This document shows, piece after piece, positions 5,730 to 7,620 of a DNA stretch of 7,620 bases; within the stretch, counting starts at the first letter, position 1, and each line of letters opens with the position of its first letter. The notes under the pieces were generated by a model. It ran no database searches, was not told the origin of the DNA, and saw nothing but the letters and a program-made list of their open reading frames with translations. Both the position numbers and the translations under genes were made by a program. Source of the DNA: Pseudomonadota bacterium (GTDB taxonomy: Bacteria > Verrucomicrobiota > Verrucomicrobiia > Chthoniobacterales > UBA6821); assembly GCA_009928265.1 (NCBI GenBank), contig RFPR01000097.1, positions 1-7,620 on the forward strand. The letters run 5' to 3'.

Positions 5730-6500
5730 CTAGGGCTGGCTATAGCGGTTGACTTTAAAGGAGTTCGAATTTCCCGAATGTGAAGAGTGGCTTTTTTGAT
5801 GAGAGCCATGATGAGCTGAGGAGGAGCCCTTTTTCTTTTTCGATCCGAAACGATGGAAGAACCAAGGATGGTCGACGGTTGGTAGGAGAAAGTTCGCGGC
5901 AGGGGTCGGGACATTGCGTCCGCCACCGCCCAGATGGCGGCGTGCCATGATGAACTCTGTAGGGAGCCAGTAACTCCGCAGGTCGCGGGTGCCCTGGGCA
6001 TGGTTCACGCCGATGGAGAGGTCTTTGTGGATCTCGAAATGCAGATGTGGAGGGTACATTCCGTGATTGTTCCCGATGGTGCCGATCTGCTGGCCCCTGG
6101 TGACTTGCTGGCCCTCGCGTACATTGATCCGATCGAGGTGTGCGTAGAGCGAGTCGGCGAAGTTCAGGCTGCGGTTTTCGATCCAGGCATGGCGGACGAT
6201 GACCACGTTCCCCCAAGCCACGTGGATATCGCGGGCCAGCACGACCACCCCGTTCCCGATTGCATAGACGGGCTTACCAAATCCCTTGGAGCTTCCTCCG
6301 TCGGTGACCCAGTCCTCGCCTAGATGTCCTCCTGCCCGAAAACCACGCGATTTGTAGTAACCGGTGGCTGCGGGAGGCGCCACGGGCAGATCAAACCCGT
6401 CGGCCGTCTTCGAGGAGTTCTGGGATAGCGCCGTGGAGAGGCATCCCGTCATCAGGAGGAAGGTCGCCGTCAAGGCGGTCATGGTCCGGTGGAAAAACAT
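5730..6500 (-). CDS. M23 (LytM-type) metallopeptidase, predicted lipoprotein
   Basis: This 256-residue envelope protein has a lipoprotein signal: MFFHRTM, a hydrophobic core, and lipobox LLMTGC with Cys20 to be lipidated. The peptidase domain (about 55-180) has the M23 zinc motif HLGED (His59, Asp63), YAHL with His121, and HLHFE with His152 and His154. All key residues are intact, so it should be an active endopeptidase on peptidoglycan cross-bridges, acting from the membrane. VREGQQVTRGQQIGTIG (127-143) is the usual hinge before the last strand. The tail after about residue 220 is low-complexity Lys, Ser, His and Gly (KKKKGSSS, HQKSHSSHS), perhaps for wall or metal binding. A second in-frame ATG at 6482 (residue 7) gives a more usual short lipoprotein leader. 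No good ribosome binding site precedes either. It is convergent with umuC and divergent from carA. Confidence 0.88.
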   Translation of the reverse strand: MFFHRTMTALTATFLLMTGCLSTALSQNSSKTADGFDLPVAPPAATGYYKSRGFRAGGHLGEDWVTDGGSSKGFGKPVYAIGNGVVVLARDIHVAWGNVVIVRHAWIENRSLNFADSLYAHLDRINVREGQQVTRGQQIGTIGNNHGMYPPHLHFEIHKDLSIGVNHAQGTRDLRSYWLPTEFIMARRHLGGGGRNVPTPAANFLLPTVDHPWFFHRFGSKKKKGSSSAHHGSHQKSHSSHSGNSNSFKVNRYSQP

Positions 6501-6509
6501 GAGCCAATT

Positions 6510-6539
6510 ATTTTAGGGAAGCCCGGCGGCCCTGTGCAA
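6510..6539 (-). promoter_or_regulatory. Possible promoter of the M23 peptidase gene
   Basis: On the minus strand a TAAAAT (complement of 6510-6515) matches the -10 consensus at five of six bases. It is preceded, 18 nt upstream, by TTGCAC (complement of 6534-6539), a poor -35. The -10 box lies only about 9 nt from ATG 6500, so if it is real the transcript would be nearly leaderless or use the ATG at 6482. Confidence 0.25.
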
Positions 6540-6555
6540 CTCCGGCATTCTGATT

Positions 6556-6569
6556 GCACCGCGGGGTGC
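6556..6569 (+). promoter_or_regulatory. Short GC hairpin in the carA upstream region
   Basis: GCACC, GCGG, GGTGC forms a 5-bp stem 26 bp before the carA start. It may be a leader hairpin, but there is no T-run, no PyrR-type anti-terminator, and no arginine operator that I can recognise. The ribosome binding site ahead of the ATG is also weak (ACGGGA at 6584-6589). Confidence 0.2.
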
Positions 6570-6595
6570 GGCGTGGTGAACTACGGGACATTTTC

Positions 6596-7620
6596 ATGAG
6601 CACGGATTCTAATCAGCAGACTGCGCATCAGGCCGCCTTACTGGCGCTGGAGGATGGCAGGGTCTTTCAAGGAATTTCCATCGGAGCCTCCAGCAACGCC
6701 GTCGGGGAGATCTGTTTCAACACCTCGATGACCGGATATCAGGAGATCCTCACCGATCCCTCTTATCGCGGACAGATCGTGACGATGACGTATCCCCTGA
6801 TCGGTAACTATGGGACGGGCCCCGAGGATATTGAAAGTGCTGCTCCGCACGTGAGGGGATTCATCCTTGAGGAACTTTCACGGATTCCCAGCAACTGGCG
6901 CTCGACGGAAGATCTTCCTTCTTACCTCAAGCGTCACGGCATCCCGGCACTGGGTGGAATCGACACTCGCTCCCTGACCATGCATCTCCGCACTAAGGGA
7001 GCGATGCGTGCCTGCATCTCGACCGACGGATCGGGCGAGGAGGCCGCCGTGGAGCGTGCTCGTCAGGCTCCCGGCTTGGAACAGCTGGATCTGGTCGGAG
7101 AGGTCTCCACCAAGGCCCCCTACGAGTGGGATCCGGAGGGGAAGGAGTCCGGACCGCGTCGCGGTGGATCTCACGGCGGCAAGGAACCGCTTGTCGTGCT
7201 TTTTGATTTTGGTGTTAAGAGGAATATACTGCGTCTGCTCCGTTCCCACGGAGTGCGCGTCCTTGTGGTTCCTGGTTCCACCTCCGCGGATGAAGCCCTC
7301 TCTCACAACCCAGACGGCATCTTCCTCTCCAATGGGCCCGGTGATCCGGCCGTCCTGACAGCAGCGCACAAGACTGCGCGCCAACTCGCGGAGAAGAAGC
7401 CCGTGTACGGGATCTGCCTCGGTCACCAGATTCTCTCACTTGCCTTCGGCGCCTCGACCTTCAAGCTCAAGTTTGGCCACCGCGGTGCCAATCAACCCGT
7501 GCAGGATCTTCGCTCGGGCCGCGTCCTCATCACTTCCCAGAATCACGGCTATGCCGTGCGCGAGGAGGGTCTCCCTGCGGATCTCGAGATCACGCATCGC
7601 CATCTTAATGACGGCACCGT
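6596..7620 (+). CDS. carA: Carbamoyl-phosphate synthase small (glutaminase) subunit, cut by the right edge
   Basis: This gene encodes the glutamine-hydrolysing subunit that feeds ammonia to CarB, making carbamoyl phosphate for arginine and pyrimidines. The window holds 341 codons plus two bases, with no stop. CarA is usually about 370-380 residues, so about 30-40 are missing. The N-terminal CPSase domain shows GEICFNTSMTGYQEILTDPS and TYPLIGNYG, then GIDTRSLTMHLR. The class I amidotransferase domain follows, with LSNGPGDP and the nucleophile elbow YGICLGHQ. Cys274 is the catalytic cysteine, corresponding to Cys269 of E. coli. GHRGANQPV and TSQNHGYAV are also intact. The His-Glu partners of the triad lie just beyond the edge. 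ATG 6596 was chosen because the conserved LEDG-F-G start lies about 18 residues in. Whether carB follows is not visible. The gene is transcribed divergently from the M23 peptidase gene, with 95 bp between them. Confidence 0.95.
   Translation, partial: MSTDSNQQTAHQAALLALEDGRVFQGISIGASSNAVGEICFNTSMTGYQEILTDPSYRGQIVTMTYPLIGNYGTGPEDIESAAPHVRGFILEELSRIPSNWRSTEDLPSYLKRHGIPALGGIDTRSLTMHLRTKGAMRACISTDGSGEEAAVERARQAPGLEQLDLVGEVSTKAPYEWDPEGKESGPRRGGSHGGKEPLVVLFDFGVKRNILRLLRSHGVRVLVVPGSTSADEALSHNPDGIFLSNGPGDPAVLTAAHKTARQLAEKKPVYGICLGHQILSLAFGASTFKLKFGHRGANQPVQDLRSGRVLITSQNHGYAVREEGLPADLEITHRHLNDGT

Noticed and set aside
6878..7426. 182-codon minus-strand open frame opposite carA
   Set aside because: carA is clear on the plus strand through the whole region, including the active-site cysteine; the antisense frame shows no motif.
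1..7620. Search for CRISPR arrays, tRNA or rRNA genes, insertion sequences, or a defence-type operon
   Set aside because: No regular repeats, no clover-leaf or rRNA-like sequence, and no transposase, integrase or toxin-antitoxin-like frame was seen; the identifiable genes are housekeeping or SOS functions.

Overview
The window most resembles chromosomal housekeeping DNA from a moderately GC-rich, Gram-negative-type bacterium. The best guess is a member of Verrucomicrobiota. This rests on the DUF5069 protein, the large LOG-family protein next to a citramalate synthase, and the lipoprotein and signal-peptide features. It is an inference from family distribution, because no rRNA or other phylogenetic marker is present.

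Layout, left to right. Bases 1 to about 165 read on the minus strand as the N-terminal end of an MBL-fold (RNase Z-like) metallohydrolase that runs off the left edge. The plus strand is also open there and continues into a LOG-family nucleotide-hydrolase-like gene (ending at 945) whose usual N-terminal beta-strand is not recognisable. cimA (citramalate synthase, 981-2546) follows on the same strand. After about 220 bp of hairpin-containing intergenic DNA comes a DUF5069 gene (2770-3204). Two hairpin terminators separate it from a convergent gene for a small secreted helical protein (3322-3681, minus). A divergent intergenic region leads into a umuD-umuC pair (3869-5595) joined by an ATGA overlap. 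Next is a minus-strand M23 peptidase lipoprotein (5730-6500), and divergent from it is carA (6596 to the right edge, truncated).

Functionally the genes are a mixture: isoleucine-type branched-chain precursor synthesis (cimA), arginine/pyrimidine precursor synthesis (carA), damage-inducible translesion synthesis (umuDC), and cell-envelope hydrolysis (M23). Only umuD-umuC, and possibly LOG-cimA, look like operons.

I do not see a convincing new multi-gene system. The most unusual feature is the left edge, where an MBL-fold start and a LOG-family core are encoded on opposite strands of nearly the same bases and neither gene has a proper 5' end. This looks like a deletion/inversion junction or an assembly chimera.
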